Below, in pieces: positions 33,458 to 43,896 of a stretch of 64,000 nucleotides of DNA. Under the pieces are notes generated by a model. The model was not told the DNA's origin and searched no databases. It saw nothing but the letters and a program-made list of their open reading frames with translations. The DNA lies in contig NC_061513.1 in NCBI RefSeq assembly GCF_022539505.1, positions 179,582,017 through 179,646,016 of the forward strand, given 5' to 3'. A program made the translations under genes and the position numbers. Numbering within the stretch: position 1 is the stretch's first letter; every line of letters begins with the position of its first letter. The DNA comes from Lolium rigidum. Its lineage: Eukaryota > Streptophyta > Magnoliopsida > Poales > Poaceae.

Positions 33458-33968
33458 GGTACCAACCAAACCGGGACTAATGCCTGCCCTGACCCCATGC
33501 GGCGTCCTCGATGCTTGAACCGGGACTAATGCTCACATTAGTCCCGGTTCGCAAGATGATCGGAACTGTTGCTCACGGAGCATCCGAATGGAAGCCATGT
33601 TTTCTACTAGTGAACTAAGCAATCCCGATCCAAATTAAACCTTAGCCTCGTTTTAGGGGTAAAAGACATTGACGTGGCAAGTATCAGTCGGGATTCTTGT
33701 CCGTTGTGGGCCAGGCACTGAATGGGGGTTAACCGGTTGAACCTAATGCATTGGTTGCTCGCGAGCCAGATAGAGGAGAGGAAAGCGAAACAAAATTGGG
33801 GTTCTTACTGGGGAGCGGCGAAGCGGGGCGGTGGAGAGGCAGATCTTGGCGGCGACGTAGAGGAGAATCTCCTCCGGTGCATCAGTGGCGCCCGAATTCC
33901 GTCGAGCCATCGAAAGAAGAAAGGTAGATGAATCGAGGACAGCGTCGGTGGTGTATCAGGCTAACTCG

Positions 33969-34508
33969 ATGGTGTACGATCCGCCAGAGAGGTTTTGCAA
34001 CTGCATTCCGCATAGGAAAGCACCCAGGTGGATCTCGTGGAGTGTTCTTAACCCTGCCAGGAGGTACTACGCTTGTGTCGATGCACTAGTGAGCACCTTT
34101 GTGTCGGTAGAAATTTCTTCTTTGTTCCCCTTTATTTCTCCCTCTATCCTATTGATTTTTGTTGGTATTTTTGATTAGAATGTTCGTGGATGTGGATATG
34201 TGGAGTGGCATGACCCTCCATTGCTGAAGTCCTAGAGTGAATTACTTGGAGATTTGCGTGATGAAGTTTGGAGGCTGCAAGGGCAAGAAAATGTGACTAC
34301 GTCTAATGAAAAAAGAGGAAGAGAGGCAATGGTACTTGCTTTGCAAGAAGAGTTGAACGAGAAGAATACAGAGTTGGTTGCAATGAAGGGAAAATTTGAG
34401 AGCATTGTGTGTTGTAATCCTATTTGTGCTAGGTTTAGTTGTAGGGAAGCTGGTGCCAGCTTAATGCTTAATTCTTGTCTGGCTAGTGACAAGAATGCAA
34501 TGTACTGA
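33969..34508 (+). pseudogene. GRF-type zinc finger protein, two exons, premature stop
   Basis: Exon 1 is 33969-34088 (MVYDPPERFCNCIPHRKAPR... to CVDAL). The intron 34089-34178 has GTGAGC...ATTAG. Exon 2 begins NVRGCGYVEWHDPPL. The pattern C-x-C...NPARRYYAC...GCGYVEWHD is a GRF zinc finger, a small nucleic-acid-binding domain often found in plant transposon-linked proteins. An in-frame TAG lies at 34233-34235. The same frame continues as a coiled-coil-like stretch (LLGDLRDEVWRL, LALQEELNEKNTELVAMKGK) to a stop at 34506. The conserved downstream frame suggests the TAG is a recent lesion, or that the short form is real. Confidence 0.7.
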
Positions 34509-34816
34509 TAAAGCAATGTGTTATGTTGGCAATGTACTGATGAGGCAAGTTATGTAATGTATGTCTATTGGCAATTATCAATGTTTCCTACTAGAAATCA
34601 AGTGAATTCCATAAGTGCAAAAGAAAGCTGGTACATTGGATTGATTGCAATATTACATTATCTTTGGAAACTAACAAAAGAAATGCACCATGCCACAATG
34701 CTTGCTTAATAACATAAACCTAGAATATGACAGAAAATCTAGGAGATCAATAATGTTTGCAATATTACACTAGCAGTGTTTCCAATATTAACAAAAGGGC
34801 ATTTCCCAGTGCTGAC
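34509..34816. other. Intergenic spacer between convergent MULE genes
   Basis: A/T-rich, no coding signal. It would hold the 3' untranslated regions of both convergent genes. Confidence 0.5.
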
Positions 34817-36400
34817 TAGTAATTGCCACTGCAAGTGAAATACTTGTAGATTGGCACTGAAGATGTAGACCTTTTTCTTACGCTTTTTGCTCTAGTTCCT
34901 CTTCCTGTAGCAGATGGTCCAAGGTGTGCTTGGGCAGCGGATGGTCTAGATTCTGAAGTTGCAGATCTTTTCCTTCGAGGTTTGAAACTGCTACCGCTCT
35001 TGCTTGAGGAGCAGTTGTAGGTCTAGGTGTTAGAGAAGTTGCAGGTCTAACTTGTGGAGCAGGAGCAGGTGTAGAAGCAGATGCACTACTTTGTCCTTGT
35101 TGTTATAGTCAAACATATTACAGTTGAGTTAAGCACCATAAATTTAACTCAATGATTGTAAATAGCAGAGATTACCTAGGATTGTAAAACATATTTAGTC
35201 AAACATACCTCAGTTGTCTTATCAACTTTCTTCAGATGAGCAATCTTTTTCTTGTCTCTCTCAGAATTTACACCACACCCTAGACTTGTTGTGCTCAGGA
35301 TTTCCACAGAGAGAACATTTTATGATTGTGCCATGTTTGCTCTTTTTGTTGCCTTTAGGCTTCTCTGTTTCTTCTCTTTTGCTTTTTAGGCCTTCCAGGC
35401 ATTCTGACATAACAGGAGCCTGCGGCCTAGGATTTTCAGAGACAGGCACATCTCCTCACCTTCTACCGGTTGCAAGAAATGACAATAAATCTTTTTGAGC
35501 AAATTAACAGAGTAATAAGGATCCACGAAATCATCAATCTGTTTATAACACGTGTATATAGCACTGATGGCATGGTGGCAAGATAGGCCTGTGAATTGGA
35601 AGTATCCACATGAGCATGTTTTCTCCTGAAGACCATGGTCAAAGAAAAGTGTGGTACTTCAATGGTATTGTTATACCTTGGATACTTTCCCTTTCTCTTC
35701 ACCAATTGTCCATCACTGTGTTCCTCATAGTTGTAGTCTTCATCACTTGAATCAGAATTCCAGTCCTCCTTTTCTCCTTCAAGCTGCTCCTCCAGATTGG
35801 CAATTAACTCAATTGGTACAGGACTTGTAGCATCTCTTCCAATCTAGCTCTTGGAATCTCTCATCCTTTTCTTAAACTTCCTTGCATGTCTCCTTAACTC
35901 AATAACCTCTAAATCTTTGCCATTGTCATCACTATGTGGAATGTACTCCACATCGCTCTCCGAATCTTCTCCATTGTCTGCATTTTCCGTGAGTAACAGA
36001 ACTTGATCATTTCATGTAGATTCTGGCATTTCTTCGTTAGCATGCACTATTGCACCTTGAGTAAGGTTGAGCACTTGATAAATAGGAGGTTCGGTCAACA
36101 TTACTTCATCCTCGTCACTATGAAGTAGCATTGGCATGCTAATGCTTTCTCTCCTCTACTTCATTGGACTGCAAACAATCTCTGTAATGACACGAGTGAG
36201 GCTAGATATGTAAATTTCGGTGTCAGATTTAGCTGGTTCAGTTGCAGTTATAATAGCATTAGGTTCTTCTCCATCACTCAAATCACCAATCTCATCCTTC
36301 TCGAAATCACTACCAATGCTACTATCTTAGATGTTTTCTTCTCCATGGTACTCAATGTGGACATCAGCAACTCCACCAACACAAGTAAAATCAACCATCT
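34817..36400 (-). pseudogene. mudrA-like MULE transposase lacking the catalytic core
   Basis: Reading minus from about 36400: acidic Ser/Asp/Glu-rich N-terminal segments, then the conserved VIELRRHARKFKKRMRDSKS block (about 35915-35855) and DSSDEDYNYEEHSDG (about 35755-35710). The sequence then passes almost directly to the SWIM zinc finger CSCGYFQFTGLSCHHA (about 35625-35575). The C-terminal zinc knuckle CSLCGNPEHNKS is at about 35320-35285, and a Pro/Ala-rich tail ends near 34817. Several stops and frame changes occur. The DDE transposase domain that should lie between the N-terminal block and SWIM is absent, so an internal deletion removed the catalytic centre. SWIM and knuckle are the usual MULE transposase accessories. 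Confidence 0.78.
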
Positions 36401-36519
36401 TCAGACAAATGTTGTCAGAGCATCTCCAACAGGCGCGCTATAAGTTGGCGCGGTATATGACGCTGCCGCCACGCTGTAAACCGTTGCCGCGCGCCGCAGC
36501 GATTTTTCCCCCGCCGGGT

Positions 36520-36590
36520 GCGCCATTTTGCAGCGCGCGTTGGCGCGGTAAAATAGCACCTCCGCCGGACGCGCCATTTTGCAGCGCGCG
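36520..36590. repeat. Direct repeat in Harbinger subterminal region
   Basis: gcgccattttgcagcgcgcg occurs at 36520-36539 and 36571-36590 in a G/C-rich end region. Confidence 0.85.
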
Positions 36591-36802
36591 GGCGCGGCAC
36601 AAACAACAAACACATACAACTATGAATCCAAAAAGATCAAATAATTGTATAAAAATTCACAAATAAAACGTACCATCCAAATACAATACATTGTTCACAA
36701 CAATAATTCACACCAAATACAACACGTCCAACATACAACAATACAACATAGTTTTGAGACAATACAATACATAGTTTTCAAACAAATACAACAGGTATGC
36801 AA

Positions 36803-38206
36803 CTATTGTTGTCCATTCCAATTCCACCATTCTTCCATGAGATCTTTTTGAAGCTCATCATGTGTGTCGTTGCACCGAATGGCATGGTATGAGGCAATGA
36901 ACCGGGCAATCCTATGTGCGGACCTCCTCACTTGCACGGGAACCCCCATCAAGTCGTAGTGGGTATGATCCACATCTTTTCCGCGATCATCCTCTATAAT
37001 CATGTTATGCATGATGACACACGCGGTCATGATATACCAAAGGCATTCTTGGTCCCAAAATCTAGCCGGTCCTCTAACAATGGCAAATTGGGCTTGCAAA
37101 ATCCCAAATGCTCTCTCTACATCTTTCCTAGCCGCCGCTTGTGCATTGTGGAATTGAGTTTGCTTCTTACCTCTTGGTTGAATAATCGTCTTCACAAATG
37201 TTTGACACCTTGGATATATGCCGTCGGCGAGGAAGTAGCCATAGTTGTACTTGTGGCCATTAGCTTCAAACTTCACCAATGGACCTTCCCGCATTGCAAG
37301 TCTTGTCATTAGTGGTGACCGTTGAAGAACATTGATGTCATTGCAAGATCCGGGCATTCGAAAGAAAGCATGCCATATCCAAGTCTCTTGGTCGGCCACA
37401 GCTTCAAGTACTATGGTGGCATCCTTCTTGTAGCCTTTGAATTGTCCATGCCATGCCGCTGGACAATTCTTCCAACTCCAATGCATACAATCAATGGAAC
37501 CAAGCATACCGGGAAACCCCCGGTTGGCGTTGATCTCCAAAAGCCTTGCCGTGTCTTGAGCATTGGGGCTCTCAAATATGTCGAGCCAAAGACATTGACA
37601 ATTGCAACGACAAAGCGCTTCACACACAAGATAGAAGTGCTCTCTCCCATGGCCAAATGATCATCAATAAGATCCGCCGGTATACCATATGCCAACATAC
37701 GCAAGGTGGCGGTCACCTTTTGATATGTGATATGACCAAGTTCTCCGGCGGCATTCCTCCTTTGCTCAAAGAAGCGATCATATTTGGTGACCTCTGTTGC
37801 AATGTGCTTGAACAAGTTGAGACTCATCCGGAAACGCCGCCGAAAATAGGTTTCGGGGAATATCGGATTCTCATTGAAATACGACCGCATCAACTTCTCA
37901 TGCCCTTCAATCCTTTCTCTCCACAACTTCTGTCTACCGAACACCGATCCACCAAATTTTGACCTCTTAACGGCACGGTATGCTAATAGTAGCGATATGT
38001 TCTCCTCTTCCTCTTGATCATACTCGTCATCCGATGAATCGTATGATGAACTCTACAAACATATGTATAAAATTACTTAACTATTGTAGCTAATTGGCGA
38101 GTAAAAATAGAGGCCGGCCGGCGGAGGTGCATACCTTGCGAGCAAATGGGCGAGCACCATGGGCGCGCCATGTTGCTAGCGAGCTCAAGGACGATGACGA
38201 CGACAT
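36803..38206 (-). pseudogene. PIF/Harbinger transposase (DDE_4 type), two exons, one frameshift
   Basis: Exon 1 is 38206-38135 (MSSSSSLSSLATWRAHGARP...). The intron donor is AAG|GTATGC. Exon 2 runs from 38052 (gtag|AGT) to the stop at 36803. The acidic start SSYDSSDDEYDQEEEEN leads to an HTH-like region and the DDE core. Catalytic residues are visible in GSIDCMHW, the DINVLQRS segment and ERAFGILQ, in the usual order. The frame breaks once, near 37575, inside a run of C (agagccccaatg), where one missing C accounts for the shift. Everything else is open for about 430 codons, close to the family length. A sequencing slip in the homopolymer is a real alternative to a mutation. Confidence 0.85.
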
Positions 38207-38243
38207 GTCGACGGCGGCGCGGAGGATAACGCGATGGCGGCGG

Positions 38244-38628
38244 TGACATAGGCATCCCAAATGGGCCTGCCGAAGATAGTACCCGGGGTTTACTGAAGGC
38301 CCACTACCCGAAGAATAAGAAGATTCGGGAGCCCAAGATATATTAAGGAAAGTTAGAGTTGTAATAGGAAGTGCTATTTGTAATCTGGCGGGATGAGTTA
38401 GAAACCGTCCCGGACTCTGTAACTTGTACAAAACGAAACCCTCGGCTCCGCCTCCTATATAAAGGGGGAGTCGAGGGACGAAGAGATCATCGAATCATTG
38501 TCTGTAAACCCTAGTTTTCATAATCGTCGAGTACTTTTCGGCTGAAACCTTCGAGATCTACTTGCCCTCTACTTCCAACTAAACCCTAGCCTACAATTCA
38601 TAGGCATTGACAATTTGATACCTTGTCA
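38244..38628 (+). repeat. 5' LTR of element B
   Basis: Starts TGACATAGG, ends CCTTGTCA; the five terminal bases are inverted repeats. Contains a TATA box at 38456. The partner LTR is not visible, so the left boundary rests on the TGACA/TGTCA match and the end of Harbinger coding context. Confidence 0.75.
38456..38463 (+). promoter_or_regulatory. TATA box in LTR of B
   Basis: TATATAAA in cctcctatataaaggggg, about 170 bp before the LTR end. Confidence 0.7.
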
Positions 38629-38630
38629 AT

Positions 38631-38648
38631 TGGCGCCGTCTGTGGGAA
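38631..38648 (+). other. Primer binding site of element B
   Basis: TGGCGCCGTCTGTGGGAA starts 2 bases after the LTR end. This sequence is used by many plant Gypsy elements. Confidence 0.75.
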
Positions 38649-38673
38649 CTAGAGGCGTAAGGATCTGATCTCG

Positions 38674-40868
38674 ATGGCACGTTCAAGATCTTCGACATCG
38701 TCAACCGCAAGCAACGCAATGGATCGAGGTAAACAGATCGCTGCTGGTCCCGTCGATTTTGTTCCTCACCCACCCTCCCGTTTGGATGCATATGCGTATC
38801 TGGCGGAGCCCATGGAGATGACGTTCGGAAGGTTTCACTTTCGCGTCGAGAAGGAAGGATCGTATCGTGTCGAAATTCCGATTTCGTCGGGATCGTGGGC
38901 GGTCGATTCCGATTTTTCAAGCTATACATCGTCAACCGAGTCAGGAGAAGAAGAAACTTCGGCAACACGTTACGTCAGCACCATAGCAAGAGAGAAACTC
39001 GCCAAGATCTTCAGCGACATATCGTTTGAGTCATCTGCGGACTCATATATAAGCGATGGCTCAAGCGACGTCGACAATTACGACTTCATCGATTATCACA
39101 GTGGGCAAGGTCTTCATCAATCTCAACGATGATGTCACCAAACCCAACATAGATCTGAGTACAAAATATCATCAGATTTATGCCATTGAGGATCAAGAGG
39201 AAACATCTGAGGCTTTCGACGATTTGGGCAATCCCTATGTCGATCCCTCAGATCTAAGGAGAGGTATGGGCACTAAATATGTCGGGCCCACACCACGCGT
39301 CAGAGTTCAACTTCCACAAACAGCCTGGGGATAGAGCTGCAAAAGCTTTAGATGGTTCGGAGCCAATGACGACAACCGCTACGATCCAAGAACCGCAAGC
39401 TTATCAATATAGACTCGCCGGAGCTGGAAGAGAACCGGAAAAACAGACGTAAGCTTTAAACGGAAGAAAGGAGGCAGCCTTCCGCGTCAAGCGTGACGAA
39501 GGGCAGAGCTAAGTCGACAATGCGGAACCTCGGGAGATAGCCATAGAGAAGCTCGGAACGAGCAAGGTCCAGATTGCAACACATACCCGAAGGAGAAAGA
39601 GAGTACTTGGTTCAAAATCTCGACATGTCTTTTATGTCGATAGACACAAGAGGGAATATTATCCCCAAGACACCGTAAGCTGGGTATATGGCGACACAAG
39701 CCTTTATCCTTGCATCCAGGCCACCTCCAGGAGATCCAAGGGAGGCTTTGTACAACATGGCAATAGCAGGAGCTGAAGCCATGGGAACGACGTTTGTATT
39801 AACACCGCCAGAAGGAGCTGCAAGGCAAAATAGTCCACGACCTACGGCAGCACCAGCAGCAAATGTCGAAGGAACAAGTGGAGCAAGAGATACGGCAGCA
39901 CAAGCAAGGGTAGACAGAGCACGGCAAGGCGTAAGGGAACATCGACAATCCCCGTAACTAAACGACGAGGATATGTGCGGTTTGCCGTGCTTCACAAGGA
40001 GAGTACGAAAACTCGAGTCCCTTCGGGATTTAAGTTGCTCGATCACTTCAAAAATTCGACGGCCTGCAAGATCCGGAGGATTGGCTAGTTGATTACCTCG
40101 AGACGGTGAAGTTAACTGGAGGGACTAGGGCAACAGCTATGCAAAGCATCCAGGTGCATTTGAGTGGAGCCGCACGATCTTGGATAAAGAAACTCACTCC
40201 AGGATCTATCGACAGCTGGGAAAGTTTCGAGGACGTATTCGTCAAGAATTTCCGATCCACCTGCAAAAAAACTGCGTCGTTAGAAGAGTTGAGAGCATGT
40301 CGACAAAAGCCAGATGAGCCAATGAGAAAGTACATCCAAAGGTGGAACATCATCAAAAACTCGGAAGAAAATATATCTGACGAGAGAGCAATAGATGCGT
40401 TTGTCGCAGGAATCAGGCGTGGAGATTTTGTCGAGGACTTGGGAAGGACCAATCCAAAGACAAGTATCCGCGTTAATGGAGATAGCAAACAGATGGGCAG
40501 ATGGAGAAGATGCTGTCCACAACAAACGGCACAGGTCGCCAGAGGAGGACCGTGGTCGAAATTACCAACCGAGGCGACGATTCCCTCGGCAGTACCCGAA
40601 CTATGACGCCCCAGGGCAAATCTCGGCAGGTTTTCGGGCAAACACAGGAGGAAACAATAGAGATGATTATCAGAGAAGCAGTGAGCAGCGAGGCGATAAC
40701 AGGGACGACTCTCGCAACAGGCAAAATAGAGGGCCTAGGTTCCCAAGGCCTTTCGTGTCCCCCGAAGAAATGATGAACGGACCGTGCCGGATGCATTTTT
40801 TCCTCGACAACGAACGGAAAAAGACAAGTCGGGGCACCTGCAGAAAGACCGTCGAAATTTTCAGGCAA
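38674..40868 (+). pseudogene. gag of element B, frameshifted
   Basis: ATG at 38674 (MARSRSSTSSTASNAMDRGK). The first frame stays open to 39132, then shifts. The conserved gag core is at about 40106-40460 with HLSGAARSWIKKLTPGSIDS and WESFEDVFVKNF, then KPDEPMRKYIQRW and DAFVAGIRRGDFVEDL. An Arg/Asn/Gln-rich tail follows in another frame (40395-40868). At least three frame changes and stop codons between 39334 and 40106 make it non-functional. Confidence 0.82.
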
Positions 40869-41836
40869 TGTTAAGGTATGCAGAGAACGCTAACGCTCGA
40901 GCAGCACAGAGAAATCCTCGGGAGCCCAGGAGCGAGATTCACCTGCCACCACCTCCCGCGATTATAGACGACAATCGGCATCAGCTCAGAATAGCGGCAG
41001 CACCTCCACCACCACCTTATGTCGATCCTAACTCAAACGGAGCGGTGTCGATGATTCAGAAGGGAAGGCCGTCCAATAGAGCTCAGAAAGTAATCTCACG
41101 ACAGGTGTTTATGGCAGAGAAAATGCCTCCACCAACAGTTGAGTATCTTAATTGGTCAGGACAAGACATTGGCTTCACCATAGCAGATCACCCGCAGCAA
41201 GTTCCTCGACCAGGGCAGTCAGCACTTATATTACCAGCGGTCATCGCAGGATTTGACGTGTCTCGCGTATTTATAGATGGCGGCAGCAGCTTGAACCTCA
41301 TGTACGCAGATACATTAAGGAAGATGAACATCTCCCTAGCAAACCCGAAACCAACAGACACGAGATTCCACGGCATCACACCGGAGAAGCCAAGCTATCC
41401 GTTGGGGAAGATAAATCTCGATGTTCAGTTTGGGACCCGAGAAAATTACAGAATCGAGAAATTGGAATTTGAAGTCGTGGATTTTCCATCGCAGTACCAC
41501 GCTTTGTTGGGACGACCAGCATATGCTAGGTTTATGGCGATACCACACTATACATACCTGTTGTGGAGATTGCCTGGACCAAAGGGACCAATCACAGTTA
41601 AAGGAAGCTTCGCCTTAGCCGATAAGTGCGACAAGGATTTTCATCGGTTATCAGAAACTTTCGGGATGCAAGCTGAGTATTTGGCGTCAAAAAGTATGAC
41701 TGATTATGACGTACTACCATACGTTGGAAGGCCAAATAAAGAATCAACTTTCAATACCGAGAAAAATTCTAAGGAGGTGCAGATTCACCCGACAGACCCG
41801 AAAAAGACGACATCTAACGACATGGATATCGCATAG
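40869..41836 (+). pseudogene. gag C-terminus and protease of element B
   Basis: One frame is open from 40784 to a stop at 41836. The aspartic protease motif is FIDGGSSLNLMYA (about 41265-41305). HALLGRPAYARFMAIPHYTY (about 41500-41550) is the conserved flap/second-half block. The stop at 41836 (TAG after ...NDMDIA) separates it from RT, which in relatives is read through in one polyprotein. Confidence 0.82.
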
Positions 41837-42669
41837 GAAAGCACGCTCGTCGAGTTCCTCCGTGAGAACTGGAAAATATTCGCATGGTGTCCAGCTGACA
41901 TGCCAGGAGTACCCAGGGAACTTGCCGAGCACCACCTAAACTTGGATCCATTAGCGAGACCAATCAAACAACCTTTGCGGCGTTTTCGAACCAAACCGCA
42001 AAGCTATGCTGTCAGAAATCAATCGACTACGAGAAGCTAGTTTTATCAAAGAAATATTCACAGAAGCCACATGGGTAGCAAATCCTGTGTTGGTGCCAAA
42101 GAAAAACACTAAGGTCCTTCGCATGTGTGTCGACTTTACGTGTCTCAATAAACATTGTCCAAAGGATCACTTTCCCCTCCCGAGGATCGATCAAATTATC
42201 GACTCCACGGCTGGATGTGAACGTCTTTCCTTCCTCGGACGCATATTCCGATTATAACCGGATCAGATTGAAAGAAGAAGATGAAGTAAAGACCGCGTTT
42301 ATTACACCTTACGGCGTGTTTTGCTACGGAACAATGCCCTTTGGTCTAAAAAATGCGGGAGCAACATATCGAAGGATGATGCGTAAGTGTTTGGCGACAC
42401 AGATTGGGAAAAACGTGAAAGTATATATCGACGATGTCGTCATAACGTCAAAAAAGGGGACAACACCGATCGAGGATCTCAAGGAAACTTTTGACAACCT
42501 CGACAAATTCTGCCTCGAAGTTGAACCCGACGAAGTGTTCCTTTAGGCGTCCCAGCAGGAGAACTTCTGGGGTTTCTAGTCTCAGCAAGAGGGATTGAAG
42601 CAAATCCCGATAAAATACAAGCTATCGTAACAACGAGAAAGCCAACAAAGTTGAAAGAAATACAACAGC
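41837..42669 (+). pseudogene. Reverse transcriptase of element B, interrupted by element C
   Basis: Fragments in three frames: REASFIKEIF...WVANPVLVPKKN (42030-42110), CVDFTCLNKHCPKDHFPLPR (42125-42190), KTAFITPYGVFCYGTMPFGL (42290-42350), and the catalytic YIDD in VKVYIDDVVITSKKG (about 42420-42460). Frame changes occur near 42230 and after 42540. The coding is cut at 42669 by the LTR of element C. Confidence 0.88.
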
Positions 42670-42885
42670 TGTTATCACCAGAATTTGACCGAGTCAGAGG
42701 TGGGCCGCGATCAAGATGGACTTGAAGATATATATATAGAAGAAATACGTGAATCGGCCTTTTATACCAAGTTGGGCTTTTTTGCCCCATGTATCTGTAA
42801 CATATTAGATCGCATCTTAGTTTAGAGGTTAGAATCTTACTCGTGCACGGTTTGGTGCACGCCCACATTAGAAAGTCCCCTGGAC

Positions 42886-42893
42886 TATAAATA
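42886..42893 (+). promoter_or_regulatory. TATA box in 5' LTR of C
   Basis: TATAAATA in ggactataaatatg. The identical site in the other LTR is 48775-48782. Confidence 0.7.
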
Positions 42894-42993
42894 TGTATCT
42901 AGGGTTTATGGAATAAACAACCAACGTTCAACACAAACAAATCTCGGCGCATCGCCAACTCCTTCGTCTCGAGGGTTTCTCCGGTAAGCACCA

Positions 42994-43028
42994 TGCTGCC
43001 TAGATCGCATCTTGCGATCTAGGCAGCA
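42994..43028. repeat. Perfect hairpin 1 in LTR of C
   Basis: tgctgcctagatcgca, loop tct, exact complement tgcgatctaggcagca. A 16-bp perfect stem, repeated at 48883-48917. Confidence 0.97.
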
Positions 43029-43052
43029 CAAGCCTCGCCCACGTTGTTCATG

Positions 43053-43090
43053 CGTTGCTCGTACCGAAGCCTTTTTGATGGCGAGCAACG
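43053..43090. repeat. Hairpin 2 in LTR of C
   Basis: cgttgctcg (43053-43061) pairs with cgagcaacg (43082-43090), 9-bp stem, 20-base loop. Confidence 0.85.
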
Positions 43091-43166
43091 TAGTTATCTT
43101 AGATGTGTTAGGGTTAGCATTGTTCTTCGAATTACATGCTTTCGTTATGCAACCCTTGCACATCTA

Positions 43167-43201
43167 GCCGCCCTTACACCTATCTTAGGTGTAGGGGCGG
43201 C
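43167..43201. repeat. Hairpin 3 in LTR of C
   Basis: gccgcccttacaccta, loop tct, taggtgtaggggcggc. A 16-bp stem with one mismatch and the same tct loop as hairpin 1. Confidence 0.95.
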
Positions 43202-43837
43202 ACCCCGCTTGATCATCGTTTAGTAGATCTGATCCGTTACGATTGCTCCTTGTTTCATCAAGGATTAGTTTAACATCCGCAATAGTTAGGCCTTACAAAG
43301 GGTTGGAGGATCCAGCGGCGTGTAGGGTGGCGTTTGCTAGCCCTAGAAAGGATGTTCCGGGGATCAACCTCGTGTTGGTTTTTAGGCCCTGTCTAGGATC
43401 GGCTTACGGTCACCGTGCGCGAGCGCGAGGCCCAATCGTGAGTAGGATGATCCGATTATGCGGTGAAAACCCTAAATCGTCGTAGATCTAATTAGCTTTA
43501 TCTTGATCAAGCAGGACCACCATATATTCGGACACCTCGTCCGAATCATGGGTGGATCGGCTCTTTGAGCCGATTAACGAGACAACCCGAGAGCCGATCG
43601 AGGCTCGTATTTAATGTTTACGTGTATGCCATGCAGGAAACTAAGCGAGGCATCATCCACACCTTCCCGACCAGGTATAGGTCAGGTGGCACGCCCTTGC
43701 GATTGGCATCGGCGCGTGCGACCGGGAGGCTTTGCGGGCCGTCGCTCCGAGGGACCGGGGCCAGCCGCAGCCCTAGTTGTTCCCGGCTCTACCGTGTTGA
43801 CCGTCTCTCGCCCGCCGGGGGTTTCGACGTCAACACA

Positions 43838-43856
43838 TTCCGGCACGCCCGGTGGG
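43838..43856 (+). other. Candidate primer binding site of element C
   Basis: ttccggcacgcccggtggga follows the LTR end after 2 bases. It resembles the GGCACGCCCGGTGGGAC site of TAT/RIRE2-type elements. Confidence 0.6.
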
Positions 43857-43896
43857 ACAACCTTCGACATCCACCACATCGCCGTCCGCATCCGAG

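Larger units (their letters stand above)
29097..33612 (-). mobile_element. CACTA (En/Spm) transposon copy 2, complete ends, 4516 bp
   Basis: Left end CACTAGTAGAAAA (29097) and right end tttctactagtg (to 33612) form a 13-bp terminal inverted repeat. Flanks aat and aac suggest a 3-bp target duplication with one change. Subterminal TTTAGTCCCGGTT repeats occur on both sides (29130-29310 and 33366-33550). TNP2 and the second ORF lie on minus and are both defective. It is therefore a short deletion derivative that keeps the termini recognised by transposase. Confidence 0.93.
33613..36417. mobile_element. Decayed Mutator-like element (MULE) with two convergent genes; ends not defined
   Basis: A plus-strand GRF zinc-finger gene (33969-34508) faces a minus-strand mudrA-like pseudogene (36400-34817). 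The transposase catalytic core is missing. Terminal inverted repeats were not identified. The right side is cut by a Harbinger element at 36418, so the other part would lie beyond gap 2. Grouping the two genes into one element is inference from position and orientation. Confidence 0.55.
36418..38243 (-). mobile_element. PIF/Harbinger transposon, one end cut by Gypsy B
   Basis: The left end gagcatctccaacaggcgcgc (36418) is the terminal motif shared by many grass Harbinger elements, preceded by a possible 3-bp tca. The transposase lies on minus. The right terminus is absent because element B begins at 38244; it should lie beyond gap 2. No second (Myb-like) ORF, which autonomous PIF elements need, is present in the visible part. 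Confidence 0.8.
38244..42669 (+). mobile_element. TAT-like Ty3/Gypsy element B, 5' part
   Basis: LTR of 385 bp with TGACA...TGTCA ends, PBS, gag, protease and the beginning of RT, then interrupted by element C at 42670. The rest of pol and the second LTR are not in the window and should lie in gap 2. It inserted into the Harbinger element (putative target ggcgg, 38239-38243). Lineage (TAT) is inferred from the PBS and gag/protease style. Confidence 0.82.
42670..43835 (+). repeat. 5' LTR of element C
   Basis: Contains a TATA box at 42886, followed in the transcribed part by three hairpins (42994-43028, 43053-43090, 43167-43201) and a smaller atcggctc-ttt-gagccgat palindrome at about 43556-43574. 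Confidence 0.93.

Noticed and set aside
7979..33612. CACTA copies 1 and 2 as one segmental duplication of the locus
   Set aside because: Not excluded, but the flanks of copy 1 are unseen and only element-internal sequence is shared, so transposition of a common defective element is the simpler reading.
36401..36666. Cys/Ala/Arg-rich ORFs at the Harbinger end
   Set aside because: They cover the subterminal direct repeats and read in both directions; compositional.
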